NCBI GenBank assembly: GCA_948471095.1
Contig: CAOKRG010000020.1
Coordinates: 1 to 42,657 of the forward strand
DNA length: 42,657 nt
Source: an uncultured Oscillospiraceae bacterium
GTDB lineage: Bacteria > Bacillota > Clostridia > Oscillospirales > Acutalibacteraceae
Direction: 5' to 3'
Shown: in pieces, positions 1-7,974 of the stretch
Layout of the letters: the number at the start of each line of letters is the position of its first letter
Numbering within the stretch: the first letter of the stretch is position 1
Position numbers and translations under genes: made by a program
Notes under the pieces: generated by a model
Seen by the model: the letters and a program-made list of their open reading frames with translations, nothing else
The model's database searches: none
What the model was told of the DNA's origin: nothing

Positions 1-171
1 CCTTCGCGGGCAACGAAGCCAATGGGTTACTCAAAGCTTGCACGCGCGTGTGCCCACCGCTAGGTGCGCTCGGTTCCAGGCTTGCACGTTTACCACACAG
101 CGCCTTCGCGGGCAACGAAGCCAATGGGTTACTCAAAGCTTGCACGCGCGTGTGCCCACCGCTAGGTGCGC
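1..171. repeat. 69-bp perfect tandem-spaced direct repeat
   Basis: Bases 1-69 and 103-171 are identical, separated by 33 bp. A diverged copy in inverted orientation lies at about 4285-4385, sharing the blocks that read GTGTGCCCACCGC and GCTTGCACGTTTACCAC. This makes it a dispersed intergenic element rather than part of a gene. Short ORFs across it show no ribosome binding site and no family resemblance. The left end may continue outside the window. Confidence 0.85.
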
Positions 172-228
172 CCTTTGGACACTCCCGCGTTCCGCCCCCC
201 GTTTTTTCTTCCAAAAAGGAGGCAATTT

Positions 229-1365
229 GTGCTGAAAAACCGCCTTTGTTACTTTATCGTCCTCCTGTGCGTCACGGCCTTTTATATTTGCTTTAACGGC
301 TATTACTCCCTCTATGCCTTTCTGGCCTGCCTTGCCATGCCCGTGCTCTCCCTGCTGCTCTCCCTGCCCGCCATGCTCAGCGTCCGCCTGGACCTGGAAT
401 CACCCGAAGCCCCCCGGAACAAGGGGGAGTCCTTCCCCGTGCGGCTGACGGCCCGCCACCGGTCCCCCCTTCCCTGCGGCCGGGCCTGGGCGGCGGTTTC
501 GGCTGAGAACCTTTTCACGGGGGACCGCTGCCGGGAGCGCCTGGAATTCACGCCCAGCCGCCAGCCCCTGGCTGTGGAGTATCAGGCCTCCTCTGATGTG
601 TGCGGCCCATTGTCCTTCCGGCTGAGTCGTGCCTGGGCCTGCGACCTGCTGGGACTGGTCAGCCTGCCGGTGCGTCTGCGGGAGGGCGGCCTGTGCCAGA
701 CCCTGGTTCTGCCCAACGTCTACCGCCCCGCCATGGCCCTGGAGGCGGAGGCCGCGCCCGAGGGGGACGGCCAGCGCTACTCCTTGCAGCGCCCGGGCGG
801 CGACCCTACGGAGCTTTTCAGCCTGCGGGAATACCGGCCCGGGGACCGGGTCAGCCGGGTGGACTGGAAGCTCTCCCAAAAAACCGGAGCCGTTTTGGTG
901 CGGGAGGGCAGTCTGCCGGTTTCGGACCGGGTGCTGCTGCTGGCCGGCTTTGACGGCGAGGGCCTTGAGGCGGACGCCTGCATGGACGCGCTGGCCACCC
1001 TGGACCACTTTCTGGCCGCGTGGGAGACGGGCCACCTGGTGTGCTTCCCCAGGGGCTCGGGGCTGGAGGCCCTAGAGGTGCTGGAGCCTTCGGACGCTCC
1101 CGCCGCTATGCGGGCCGTGCTCGCCCTGGCGGAGCGCCGCCAGCCCCCGCCGGATTTTGAAAGCCTCCCCGGCGGCGCGGCCCACGTCCTGTACCTTTGC
1201 GCCCAGCCGGACGCGGGGGTGCTGGGCGCCCTGCGGGACAAGTTCCCGGACGCCCGGCTGACGGTTCTGCGCTGCCGCTCCGGCGGCCCCCTGCCCCAAG
1301 ACGCGGAAGCCCGCCGGATACGCCCCGGCCGCATCGCCCAGGATTTGGAGGGGCTGATCCTGTAG
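229..1365 (+). CDS. DUF58 domain-containing membrane-anchored protein
   Basis: The 378-residue product starts with a hydrophobic stretch (about residues 5-50, two likely membrane passes). Around residues 188-214 it carries the DUF58 signature, which reads FSLREYRPGDRVSRVDWK in part. DUF58 proteins are usually partnered with a MoxR-type AAA ATPase and a transglutaminase-like protein, and their role is poorly defined (von Willebrand-like fold, membrane or wall-associated). Any partner would lie to the left, outside the window. I chose the GTG at 229 because AAGGAGG sits just before it; the upstream in-frame ATG at 166 lies inside the 69-bp repeat and lacks a ribosome binding site. Confidence 0.85.
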   Translation: MLKNRLCYFIVLLCVTAFYICFNGYYSLYAFLACLAMPVLSLLLSLPAMLSVRLDLESPEAPRNKGESFPVRLTARHRSPLPCGRAWAAVSAENLFTGDRCRERLEFTPSRQPLAVEYQASSDVCGPLSFRLSRAWACDLLGLVSLPVRLREGGLCQTLVLPNVYRPAMALEAEAAPEGDGQRYSLQRPGGDPTELFSLREYRPGDRVSRVDWKLSQKTGAVLVREGSLPVSDRVLLLAGFDGEGLEADACMDALATLDHFLAAWETGHLVCFPRGSGLEALEVLEPSDAPAAMRAVLALAERRQPPPDFESLPGGAAHVLYLCAQPDAGVLGALRDKFPDARLTVLRCRSGGPLPQDAEARRIRPGRIAQDLEGLIL

Positions 1366-1399
1366 CGCCCGAATCCCTGGAAATTTCCCCGCGCCGCGC

Positions 1400-1428
1400 T
1401 TGACAATCCCCCTCCCTTTGGCTATAAT
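1400..1428 (+). promoter_or_regulatory. Sigma-A promoter of trpS
   Basis: There is a full consensus match: TTGACA at 1400-1405, a 17-bp spacer, and TATAAT at 1423-1428. Transcription would begin near 1435, directly ahead of the T-box leader. Confidence 0.93.
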
Positions 1429-1435
1429 GGGAGAA

Positions 1436-1745
1436 AAGAAAACCGGCGAGAAAGCGTAAGTAGGCTGGAGGGTACTCATCAGAGAGCGGCGCATGGGTGG
1501 AAGCGCGGCGGGGAAGACCGGCCGAATGGGCTTTTGAGGGCGGACCGAACGGCTTTTTGCCCAGTAGGCGAGACGGAGCGGCCCTCCGTTAGCAAAGCCA
1601 GCGCATATGGGACGCAAGCGCCCCGTGCGCGCCGAGTGGGCGCGGAAAACGCGCCAAGCCGGGTGGTACCGCAGGAGTTTGCTGGAAAATCCAGCCCCTG
1701 TCCCAGCAGATCATTCCTGCCGGGGCGGGGGCTTTTGTCTTTCCC
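1436..1745 (+). promoter_or_regulatory. T-box riboswitch leader, tryptophan-specific
   Basis: The leader senses uncharged tRNA and controls read-through into the synthetase gene. The stem I landmarks are visible: GTAAGTAG near 1456, the AGAGAG bulge near 1480, and GGTGGAA in the distal loop near 1495. The specifier loop reads GAA-TGG-GC, with TGG at 1527-1529, a Trp codon that matches the downstream trpS. The T-box antiterminator sequence GGGTGGTACCGCAGGAG lies at 1661-1677. It is followed by a GC-rich terminator hairpin (about 1692-1732, AGCCCC pairing with GGGGCT) and a T-rich tail (CTTTTGTCTTT). The tRNA 3' end would pair with the T-box bulge and block the terminator. Confidence 0.93.
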
Positions 1746-1783
1746 CGGGCGGACCTATTTTTAAGAAAAGGAGCGGATATCCC

Positions 1784-2785
1784 ATGGAAAATCAGGAGAA
1801 AAAGCGCATTTTAAGCATGTACCAGTGCACGGGCACCTTCACCCTGGGCAATTATTTGGGGGCCCTGCGCAACCACATCAAGCTGCAGGAGGAGGGCTAT
1901 GACTGCGTCTATGCCCTGGCGGACCTGCACGCCCTGACCGTGCGGCAGGTCCCGGCGGAGCTGCGCAAGTATACCAAGGAAGCATACGCCTGGCTGCTGG
2001 CCATGGGGCTGGACCTTTCGAAGACCATCTTCTTTATCCAGAGCCAGGTGCCAGAGCACTGCCAGCTGGCCTGGCTTCTCAACTGCTACACCCAGTTCGG
2101 GGAGCTTTCCCGCATGACCCAGTTTAAGGATAAGTCGGCCAAGCACGCGGACAACATCAACGCGGGCCTCTTCACCTACCCCTGCCTGATGGCGGCGGAC
2201 ATTCTGCTCTACCAGGCGGACTACGTGCCCGTGGGCGCGGACCAGAAGCAGCATGTGGAGATCGCCCGGGACATTGCCGAGCGCTTCAACGGCATCTATG
2301 GGGACGTCTTCACCGTGCCCGAGCCCATGATCCCCAAGCACGGAGCCCGGGTCATGTCCTTGCAGAACCCTCTCTCCAAGATGAGCAAGTCCGACGAGAA
2401 CCAGAACGGCAACATCTCCGTCCTAGACGACCCGGACACCATCATGCGCAAATTCAAGCGGGCCAAAACGGACAGCGGCAGCGAGGTGCGCTTCGGCGAG
2501 GGCAAGGAGGGCGTGAACAACCTGATGGGCATTTACGCCGCCGTCACCGGCAAGAGCTTTGATGAGATCGAGGCGGAGTTCGCGGGCAAGGGCTACGGGG
2601 AATTCAAGCCCGCGGTGGCCGAGGCCGTCATCGCCGAGCTGCGGCCCATTCAGGAGCGCTACCGGGAGATTGTGGCGGACAAGGCCTACCTGGAAGAGAC
2701 CTACCGGGCCCAGGCCCCCAAGGCCCAGGCCATCGCCCGCCGGACGCTTTCGAAGGCGATGAAAAAGGTCGGGCTGGTGCAGTAA
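1784..2785 (+). CDS. trpS: Tryptophanyl-tRNA synthetase
   Basis: This class I synthetase charges tRNA-Trp in the cytoplasm. It has 333 residues, normal for the family. The HIGH-type signature is TLGNYLGA near residue 20, and KMSKS is exact at about residues 199-203. The ATG at 1784 is preceded by AAAAGGAG. A longer open frame from 1607 runs back into the T-box and is not used. The first signature position is Thr rather than His, which is a common tolerated change in TrpRS. Regulation is by the Trp-specific T-box upstream. The next gene starts 16 bp downstream, so sdaA may be co-transcribed. Confidence 0.97.
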   Translation: MENQEKKRILSMYQCTGTFTLGNYLGALRNHIKLQEEGYDCVYALADLHALTVRQVPAELRKYTKEAYAWLLAMGLDLSKTIFFIQSQVPEHCQLAWLLNCYTQFGELSRMTQFKDKSAKHADNINAGLFTYPCLMAADILLYQADYVPVGADQKQHVEIARDIAERFNGIYGDVFTVPEPMIPKHGARVMSLQNPLSKMSKSDENQNGNISVLDDPDTIMRKFKRAKTDSGSEVRFGEGKEGVNNLMGIYAAVTGKSFDEIEAEFAGKGYGEFKPAVAEAVIAELRPIQERYREIVADKAYLEETYRAQAPKAQAIARRTLSKAMKKVGLVQ

Positions 2786-2801
2786 GGAGGGGGCGTTATT
2801 T

Positions 2802-4007
2802 ATGGAATCGCTGCGGGAACTCTATCGAATCGGCCGGGGGCCGTCCAGCTCCCACACCATGGGGCCGGGCCGGGCGGCGGAGCGCTTTCGGGCCGCCTTT
2901 CCGGAAGCGGACGGCTTTCAAGTGACGTTGTATGGCTCCCTGGCCAAAACGGGCAAGGGGCACCTGACGGACGTGGCCGTCACCGAGGCCCTGGAGCCCG
3001 TGCCCACCCGGGTGCTGTTCGACACGCGGACCGAGGACCTGCCCCACCCCAACACCATGGAGCTGGAGGCCTTCCGGCTGGGGGAGCGGCTGGGCTTTTG
3101 GCGGGTGATGAGCGTGGGCGGCGGCAAGATCGAGATCGAGGGCCAGAAGGAGGCGGACCCGCCCCAGGTCTATCCCCTGGGCACCTTCTCTGACATTAAG
3201 GAGTACTGCCGGGAAAAGGACCTGTACCTGTGGCAGTATGTGGAGCAGTGCGAGGGCCCGGAGATCTGGGAGTATCTTTCCGAAGTGTGGGAAACCATGA
3301 AAGAGGCCGTGTACCGGGGCATCCGCAAGGACGGGGAGCTGAAGGGGGGCCTGGGGGTCCAGCGCAAGGCCATGTACCTGAACCGCCAGCGCCACATGGA
3401 CGAGAGCCGGGAGACCCGGGAAAACCGCAAGGTCTGCGCCTACGCCTTCGCGGTCAGCGAGGAGAACGCCGGGGGCGGGACCATCGTGACGGCCCCCACC
3501 TGCGGGGCCTGCGGGGTGCTGCCCGCAGTGATGCTCTACAAGCAGGAGCAGCAGGGCTTTTCGGACCGGCAGATGCTCAAGGGCCTGGCGGCGGCGGGGA
3601 TCATCGGCAATGTGATCAAGACCAACGCCTCCATCTCCGGGGCCGAGTGCGGGTGCCAGGCGGAGATCGGCAGCGCCTGCTCCATGGCGGCGGCGGGGCT
3701 GGCGGAGATCTTTCACATGGACCTGGACCAGATCGAGTACGCGGCCGAGGTGGCCATGGAACACCACCTGGGCCTGACCTGCGACCCCATCGGGGGCCTG
3801 GTGCAGATCCCCTGCATCGAGCGCAACGCGGTGGCGGGCATGCGGGCCATCAACGCCCTGAGCCTGGCGAACTTTTTGACCTATACCCGGAAGATCAGCT
3901 TTGACATGGTGGTGAAGACCATGTATGAGACAGGCCGGGACCTGTTCAGCAAGTACCGGGAGACCAGCGAAGGCGGCCTAGCCAAAATGTACGGCATCAC
4001 GCACTAA
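2802..4007 (+). CDS. sdaA: L-serine dehydratase, iron-sulfur type, single-chain
   Basis: L-serine ammonia-lyase converts serine to pyruvate and ammonia using a [4Fe-4S] cluster. The 401-residue chain joins the two parts that are separate subunits in Bacillus. The N-terminal beta-type part has GPSSSHTMGP near residues 12-21. The alpha-type catalytic part has conserved Cys-containing stretches CGACGVLPA (about 232), ISGAECGCQAEIGSACS (about 276-292) and TCDPIGG (about 326). It is somewhat shorter than enterobacterial SdaA (about 454 residues). An AAGGAGG ribosome binding site overlaps the end of trpS. The pairing with trpS may reflect serine/tryptophan-linked nitrogen use, but that is only a guess. 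Confidence 0.95.
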   Translation: MESLRELYRIGRGPSSSHTMGPGRAAERFRAAFPEADGFQVTLYGSLAKTGKGHLTDVAVTEALEPVPTRVLFDTRTEDLPHPNTMELEAFRLGERLGFWRVMSVGGGKIEIEGQKEADPPQVYPLGTFSDIKEYCREKDLYLWQYVEQCEGPEIWEYLSEVWETMKEAVYRGIRKDGELKGGLGVQRKAMYLNRQRHMDESRETRENRKVCAYAFAVSEENAGGGTIVTAPTCGACGVLPAVMLYKQEQQGFSDRQMLKGLAAAGIIGNVIKTNASISGAECGCQAEIGSACSMAAAGLAEIFHMDLDQIEYAAEVAMEHHLGLTCDPIGGLVQIPCIERNAVAGMRAINALSLANFLTYTRKISFDMVVKTMYETGRDLFSKYRETSEGGLAKMYGITH

Positions 4008-4126
4008 GCAACCGGCACCCAGCGTGACGGCGGGGTGCCCCCGCAGGCGATGCCGCGGGGCGCTCCTTCCAGTCGCGGGAGGAGTGGGGGGAGCAAGCCC
4101 GGATAACGCGTAGGCTGGAGACTGCC

Positions 4127-4262
4127 GCAAGCCTGCCTCAACCTAAGGGAGAGCCGCAAGCCTCAAACCGAGCGCAGAGCCTACTCCTCCCACCCCACCC
4201 AAACGTGTAAAAGTTCTTGAAAATTCTTAAGAAACTTCTTTCAAGAAGTTTCTTAAGCCGCC
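4127..4262 (+). repeat. Dispersed repeat with AT-rich hairpin, copy 1
   Basis: This is the first of two similar ~136-bp units in the gap between sdaA and pyrE. It ends in a hairpin with arms CTTAAGAAACTTCTT and AAGAAGTTTCTTAAG around a TC centre. It shares the order 'gcaagcctgcctc ... caaaccgagcgc ... cacccc ... acgtgtaaaag ... hairpin' with copy 2 at 4371-4506. A diverged minus-strand copy lies at about 12137-12245. The stretch 4008-4126 holds further GC-rich inverted repeats but no gene. Confidence 0.85.
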
Positions 4263-4284
4263 GGAGGCCAGCGTGACGCTGGAC

Positions 4285-4385
4285 CCACACCTGGCGGTGG
4301 GCACACGCGCAACTTAGCTTGGGGTTATTGGCCAGCTGTGTCGCCCGCGAGGGGACTGAGTGGTAAACGTGCAAGCCTGCCTCGA
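4285..4385 (-). repeat. Inverted diverged copy of the window-start repeat
   Basis: Read on the minus strand, this segment follows bases 70-170 closely: GCTTGCACGTTTACCAC, then CGCGGGC, then GCGTGTGCCCACCGC. It lies between the two hairpin repeats upstream of pyrE, so that intergenic gap is built almost entirely of repeat modules. Confidence 0.75.
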
Positions 4386-4506
4386 CTTAAGGGAGAGCCG
4401 CAAGCCTCAAACCGAGCGCAAAGCCAACGCCTCCCACCCCAATTAAACGTGTAAAAGTCTTTGAAGATTCTTAAGAAACTTTCTTCAGAAAGTTTCTTAA
4501 GCCGCC
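4371..4506 (+). repeat. Dispersed repeat with AT-rich hairpin, copy 2
   Basis: This is the second copy of the 4127-4262 unit. Its hairpin arms are CTTAAGAAACTTTCT and AGAAAGTTTCTTAAG. Relative to copy 1 both arms change together, so pairing is kept. It ends only 38 bp before the pyrE start and could act as a leader structure or attenuator, but there is no T-run after the hairpin. Confidence 0.85.
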
Positions 4507-4544
4507 CCCATCCCACACCCAAATGAAAGAAAGGACAAGCACCC

Positions 4545-5210
4545 ATGTTGACCCCACAGAAAAAGGAATTCATCCAGTTCATGCTCTCCGCCGGAGTCCT
4601 GCGCTTCGGCCAGTTCGTCACCAAGTCCGGCCGCAACACCCAGTATTTCGTCAACACCGGCCTCTACCGCACCGGGGCCCAGCTCTCCCGGCTGGGGAGC
4701 TGCTACGCCGCCCTGGTGAAGGAGACACTGGGCGAACAGTTTGACGCCATGTTCGGCCCCGCCTATAAGGGCATTCCCCTGGCGGCGGCCTGCGCGGCCT
4801 CCCTTTGGCAGGACCATCAAATCGACAAGCCCTATTTCTTCAACCGCAAGGAGGCCAAGGACCACGGCGAGGGCGGCGTCACCGTAGGCTACCAGCCCAA
4901 GGACGGGGACCGGATCATTATCATCGAGGACGTGATCACCGCCGGGACCGCCGTGCGGGAGTCCATGTCCATTTTAAAGGGCTGCGGCCAGCTGCAGGTC
5001 ACCGATGTGTTCATCAGCGTGGACCGCTGCGAGGTGGGCCAGACCCCGGGCAGGACCGCCATTATGGAAGTGAAGGAGGAGTTCGGGATCGAGGTGCACC
5101 CCATCGTCACGGTGGCGGACGTGCACCAGTACTTAAAGGAAAACGGCACGGACCCCTCTTTGGTCCAGGCCATGGAGGGCTACATGGAACAGTACTGCAT
5201 TCTGCCGTAA
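4545..5210 (+). CDS. pyrE: Orotate phosphoribosyltransferase
   Basis: The enzyme joins orotate to PRPP to give OMP in pyrimidine synthesis. The 221-residue product has the type I PRTase PRPP-binding motif IIIIEDVITAGTA at about residues 124-136 and the substrate region VTKSGRNTQYFVNTG near residues 25-40. The ATG at 4545 follows GAAAGGA. It heads a tight run with rsmE (10 bp gap) and a HAD phosphatase (4-bp overlap), so the three are probably one transcript. Other pyr genes are not nearby. Confidence 0.96.
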   Translation: MLTPQKKEFIQFMLSAGVLRFGQFVTKSGRNTQYFVNTGLYRTGAQLSRLGSCYAALVKETLGEQFDAMFGPAYKGIPLAAACAASLWQDHQIDKPYFFNRKEAKDHGEGGVTVGYQPKDGDRIIIIEDVITAGTAVRESMSILKGCGQLQVTDVFISVDRCEVGQTPGRTAIMEVKEEFGIEVHPIVTVADVHQYLKENGTDPSLVQAMEGYMEQYCILP

Positions 5211-5220
5211 GGAGAAGCCT

Positions 5221-5949
5221 ATGCCCAGATTTTTTGTGGACGCGCCGCCAGAGGGAAGCTATTTTCTGGACGGCGAGGCCGGGCGGCACGGGGCCAAGGC
5301 CCTGCGGCTGCGGCCCGGGGAGGCCGTAACCCTGTGCGACGGCCAGGGCACCGACTGGCCCTGCCGGGTGGAGGAAAACACCGGCGAGGGCCTGCTGCTG
5401 CAAGTGCGCCCGCCCCAGCCCAACCAGAGCGAACCCCGGACGCGGGTGACGGTGTGCCAGTGCCTGCCCAAGGGGGACAAGCTGGAAACCGTGGTGCAAA
5501 AGGCCGTGGAGCTGGGGGCCGCGGCGGTGTGGCCCCTGGAGAGCGCCCGGTGCGTGGCCCGGTGGGATAAAAACTCCGCCGGAAAAAAGCTGGCCCGGCT
5601 GCAGAAGATCGCCCTGGAGGCCGCCATGCAGAGCGGCCGGGGAATCGTCCCCCCGGTGCTGCCCCTGGCCAGCTTGAAGGATGCCCTGGAAGCCGCCGCC
5701 CGAGAGGGCCGGGCCCTGTTCTTTTACGAAAAAGGCCGGGCCTCCTTAAAAGCCGCTCTAAGGGCGGGCGGGGAGCGGCTGTTCCTGTTCGTGGGGCCGG
5801 AGGGCGGATTTGCGGAGGAGGAAGCCGCTTTGGCCGAAAGCCTGGGGGCGGAAATTCTGACCCTGGGCCCCCGGGTCCTGCGCACGGAAACCGCCCCCCT
5901 GGCCGCTCTGGCGGCGGTGATGTATGAGAGGGGAGGCATGGAGCTGTGA
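5221..5949 (+). CDS. rsmE: 16S rRNA (uracil-1498-N3)-methyltransferase
   Basis: This SPOUT-class, SAM-dependent enzyme methylates U1498 of 16S rRNA. The 242-residue product has an N-terminal PUA-like part. The C-terminal trefoil-knot SAM site is visible in FVGPEGGF (about residue 189 onward) and LGPRVLRTETA near the end, both hallmarks of RsmE. Its ATG follows AAGGAG, 10 bp after pyrE. Confidence 0.95.
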   Translation: MPRFFVDAPPEGSYFLDGEAGRHGAKALRLRPGEAVTLCDGQGTDWPCRVEENTGEGLLLQVRPPQPNQSEPRTRVTVCQCLPKGDKLETVVQKAVELGAAAVWPLESARCVARWDKNSAGKKLARLQKIALEAAMQSGRGIVPPVLPLASLKDALEAAAREGRALFFYEKGRASLKAALRAGGERLFLFVGPEGGFAEEEAALAESLGAEILTLGPRVLRTETAPLAALAAVMYERGGMEL

Positions 5950-6623
5950 GCCGGATTAAGGCAATTGTGTTCGACGTTTACGGTACGCTGGTCTCCACCG
6001 GCACAGGCTCCCTGGACGCGGCGGCGGAGATTCTGCGGCGCAACGGACGGGAGGACCTCTCCCCCGCCCTATTTTACCGGCGGTGGAAGGCCCTGCACCG
6101 GGAGCATATAGACGGCCTGGCCGGGTTCCAGACGGAAGCGGTCCTCTTTGAGAGGGACCTGCGGCAGCTGTATGCCGAATACGGCCTTTCCCGCGACCCC
6201 CGGGAGGACGTGGGCCTGATGCTGGACACCTTGGGCAGGCGGCAGGCCTTTCCGGAGGCCCCGGCGGTGTGGCGGGCTCTTTCCGGCCGGTACCGGCTGG
6301 CCATCGGCTCCACCAGCGACACCGCGCCGCTGCTGGCCGACCTGGCCCGGGCGGGCATTGAGACGCCCTATGTGTTCACCTCGGAGAGCATGAGGGTCTA
6401 TAAGCCCCGGCCCGCCTTTTACCAGACCATTCTCCGCGCGCTGGGCCTTGCCGCCGGGGAGGCGCTGTTTGTGGGAGATTCCCTGGGCGACGATGTGGCA
6501 GGGCCCAAGAGCGTGGGCATGCGGGCCTGCTGGGTGAACCGGAAGGGCCAGGCCCTTCCGCCGGCCGGGGAAGCCCCGGACTATATGGTAGAAGACCTGA
6601 ACGAACTGGAACGCCTGTTATAG
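5946..6623 (+). CDS. HAD-superfamily hydrolase, haloacid dehalogenase-like
   Basis: The 225-residue protein carries the four HAD motifs: FDVYGTL (nucleophile Asp10), GSTSDT (motif II), KPRPAFY (motif III Lys) and FVGDSLGDDVAGPKSVGM (motif IV). The D-x-Y-G-T form of motif I is typical of haloacid dehalogenase-type members rather than the DxDGT phosphatases, but the substrate cannot be read from sequence. It begins at a GTG overlapping the rsmE stop by 4 bp (GTGA), so translation is coupled. Confidence 0.9.
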   Translation: MSRIKAIVFDVYGTLVSTGTGSLDAAAEILRRNGREDLSPALFYRRWKALHREHIDGLAGFQTEAVLFERDLRQLYAEYGLSRDPREDVGLMLDTLGRRQAFPEAPAVWRALSGRYRLAIGSTSDTAPLLADLARAGIETPYVFTSESMRVYKPRPAFYQTILRALGLAAGEALFVGDSLGDDVAGPKSVGMRACWVNRKGQALPPAGEAPDYMVEDLNELERLL

Positions 6624-6712
6624 TTAATTAAGTTCAAAAGGACCTTTTGAACGAGGCGGCAAAGCCGCCTAACTTTAGAGCTGACTTTGTCAGTTCTAAA
6701 GTTAATTTACTG

Positions 6713-6929
6713 GACCTCTTGCGAAATAGCCGGGAGCCAGGCAAATTTCGCGGTCCAGGGGCGTTAGGTCCCTGGCAGGGTGTGGGGCAGAGCCCCACGA
6801 CCTTGCCGTAGGGTGAGCGTCTGCCAGTGGCAGACAAGCTGCGAACCGACCGAAGCGGCAGCTGAGACCGCACCTTTTGCGCCCGGAGGCCATCTATTAC
6901 TCAACATAAATCTATTTTCGCAAGAGGTC
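6713..6929. mobile_element. 217-bp TIR-bounded, MITE-like element
   Basis: Near-perfect terminal inverted repeats lie at 6713-6729 (GACCTCTTGCGAAATAG) and 6912-6929 (CTATTTTCGCAAGAGGTC, one extra T). They flank about 180 bp with no coding potential. Inside are a minus-strand copy of the two-hairpin repeat (6742-6803) and a segment resembling the GGGTGAGCGTCTGCCAG repeat found at 10681 and 12613. Just upstream (6628-6710) are three more short hairpins, including GTTCAAAAGG/CCTTTTGAAC. No clear target-site duplication is visible. Confidence 0.6.
6742..6803 (-). repeat. Two-hairpin repeat (B family), minus-strand copy
   Basis: Read on the minus strand it gives hairpin 1 GTGGGG-CTCT-CCCCAC type pairing around GCTCTGC. 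Hairpin 2 is CCAGG ... CCTAACGCC ... CCTGG, followed by GACCGCG. It shares loop sequences with the copies at 7837 and 20250 while the stems differ. Confidence 0.75.
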
Positions 6930-6955
6930 TACTATAAGGCAGGGAGGCGATGAAA

Positions 6956-7702
6956 ATGGCGGATAATCGGACGGGCGGCAAGACCGTCCTGGTCACTGGC
7001 GGGTCCGGGGGAATTGGACAGGCCATCGCGGCGGCTTTTGGGGCGGAGGGCCACAGCGTCGCGGTGCACTACCGCAGCAACCGGGCCGGGGCCCTGGCCG
7101 CTGTGGAGGCCGTGCGAAAAGCCGGCGGCGCGGGGGAGGCCTTCCCAGCCGAAATCTCCCGGGAAGAGGACGTGGACCGGCTTTTCGCGGCGGTGGAGGC
7201 CGCCATGGGGCCGGTGGAGGTCTTGGTCAACAACGCGGGCCTTGCCTGGCAGGGCCTTTTGACGGACATGACCCTGGACCAGTGGCGGCAGGTTTTGGAC
7301 GTGAACCTGACCGGGGCCTTTCTCTGCTGCCGCCGGGCCTTGCCCAGTATGATCCGGGAGAAGTCCGGGTGCATCCTCAACGTCAGCTCCATGTGGGGCC
7401 AGCGGGGGGCCTCCTGCGAGGCGGCCTATTCCGCCGCCAAGGCCGGGCTCATCGGCCTGACCCAGGCCCTGGCCCAGGAGGAGGGCCCCTCCGGCGTACG
7501 GGTGAACTGCATCGCCCCGGGGCTCATCGACACGCCGATGAACGCCCGCCTGGGGCCGGAGGCCCTGGCCGCGCTGGCGGAGGGCACGCCCCTGCTGCGG
7601 GCGGGCCGTCCCGAGGAGGTGGCCCAGGCGGCGGTGTACCTGAGCCATGCGGAGTTTGTCACCGGCCAGGTGCTGGCTGTAAACGGCGGGTTCATTCTGT
7701 GA
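6956..7702 (+). CDS. Short-chain dehydrogenase/reductase, FabG-like
   Basis: This is a 248-residue classical SDR. It has the cofactor-binding TGGSGGIG motif at about residues 14-21, NNAG near residue 88, and the catalytic Ser-Tyr-Lys set in NVSS and AYSAAKAG (Tyr about 158, Lys about 162). It ends in GQVLAVNGGFIL. This is the 3-oxoacyl-ACP reductase subgroup, but with no other fab genes nearby it could reduce another substrate. Two ATGs compete: 6950 lies only 2 nt behind the GGAGG, whereas 6956 has 8 nt spacing and is preferred. Confidence 0.88.
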   Translation: MADNRTGGKTVLVTGGSGGIGQAIAAAFGAEGHSVAVHYRSNRAGALAAVEAVRKAGGAGEAFPAEISREEDVDRLFAAVEAAMGPVEVLVNNAGLAWQGLLTDMTLDQWRQVLDVNLTGAFLCCRRALPSMIREKSGCILNVSSMWGQRGASCEAAYSAAKAGLIGLTQALAQEEGPSGVRVNCIAPGLIDTPMNARLGPEALAALAEGTPLLRAGRPEEVAQAAVYLSHAEFVTGQVLAVNGGFIL

Positions 7703-7836
7703 AACTGCCGGCAGACTGCCGGGCCTGCTGTTCTTCCCAAGAAAGATCATATTACTCTGCCAATAAGCAACTGGAATGCTGGGGTCAGGACTAGCGTCCC
7801 GAAGGGGAGCCTACGGCCCGGTGAAAGAATGGTTTG

Positions 7837-7908
7837 GCCTCCGGCGGCTTAGGGGCTCTGCCCCTAAGAACCCCACCAGGCGCCTAACGCACCTGGACCG
7901 CGTATTTT
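7837..7908 (+). repeat. Two-hairpin repeat (B family)
   Basis: It starts GCCTCCGGCGG. Hairpin 1 is CTTAGGGG-CTCT-GCC(CCTAAG) around the constant GCTCTGC. Hairpin 2 is CCAGG-CGCCTAACGCA-CCTGG, followed by GACCGCGTATTTT. It lies between the SDR gene and the fucose-type aldolase gene. The remaining gap (7703-7974) has no convincing gene. Confidence 0.85.
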
Positions 7909-7974
7909 CCCTACTGTTAATGGCGGGGTAATACCCATTCACTTAAGACAGCCAATGCGAAAAAGGAGGAAGCT

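Noticed and set aside
1-171. Possible CRISPR array at the window start
   Set aside because: There are only two 69-bp copies with a 33-bp spacer, no cas genes, and related copies elsewhere in inverted orientation; this is a dispersed repeat.
1607-1783. N-terminal extension of trpS
   Set aside because: The open frame runs through the T-box antiterminator and terminator; the ATG at 1784 has the ribosome binding site and matches family length.
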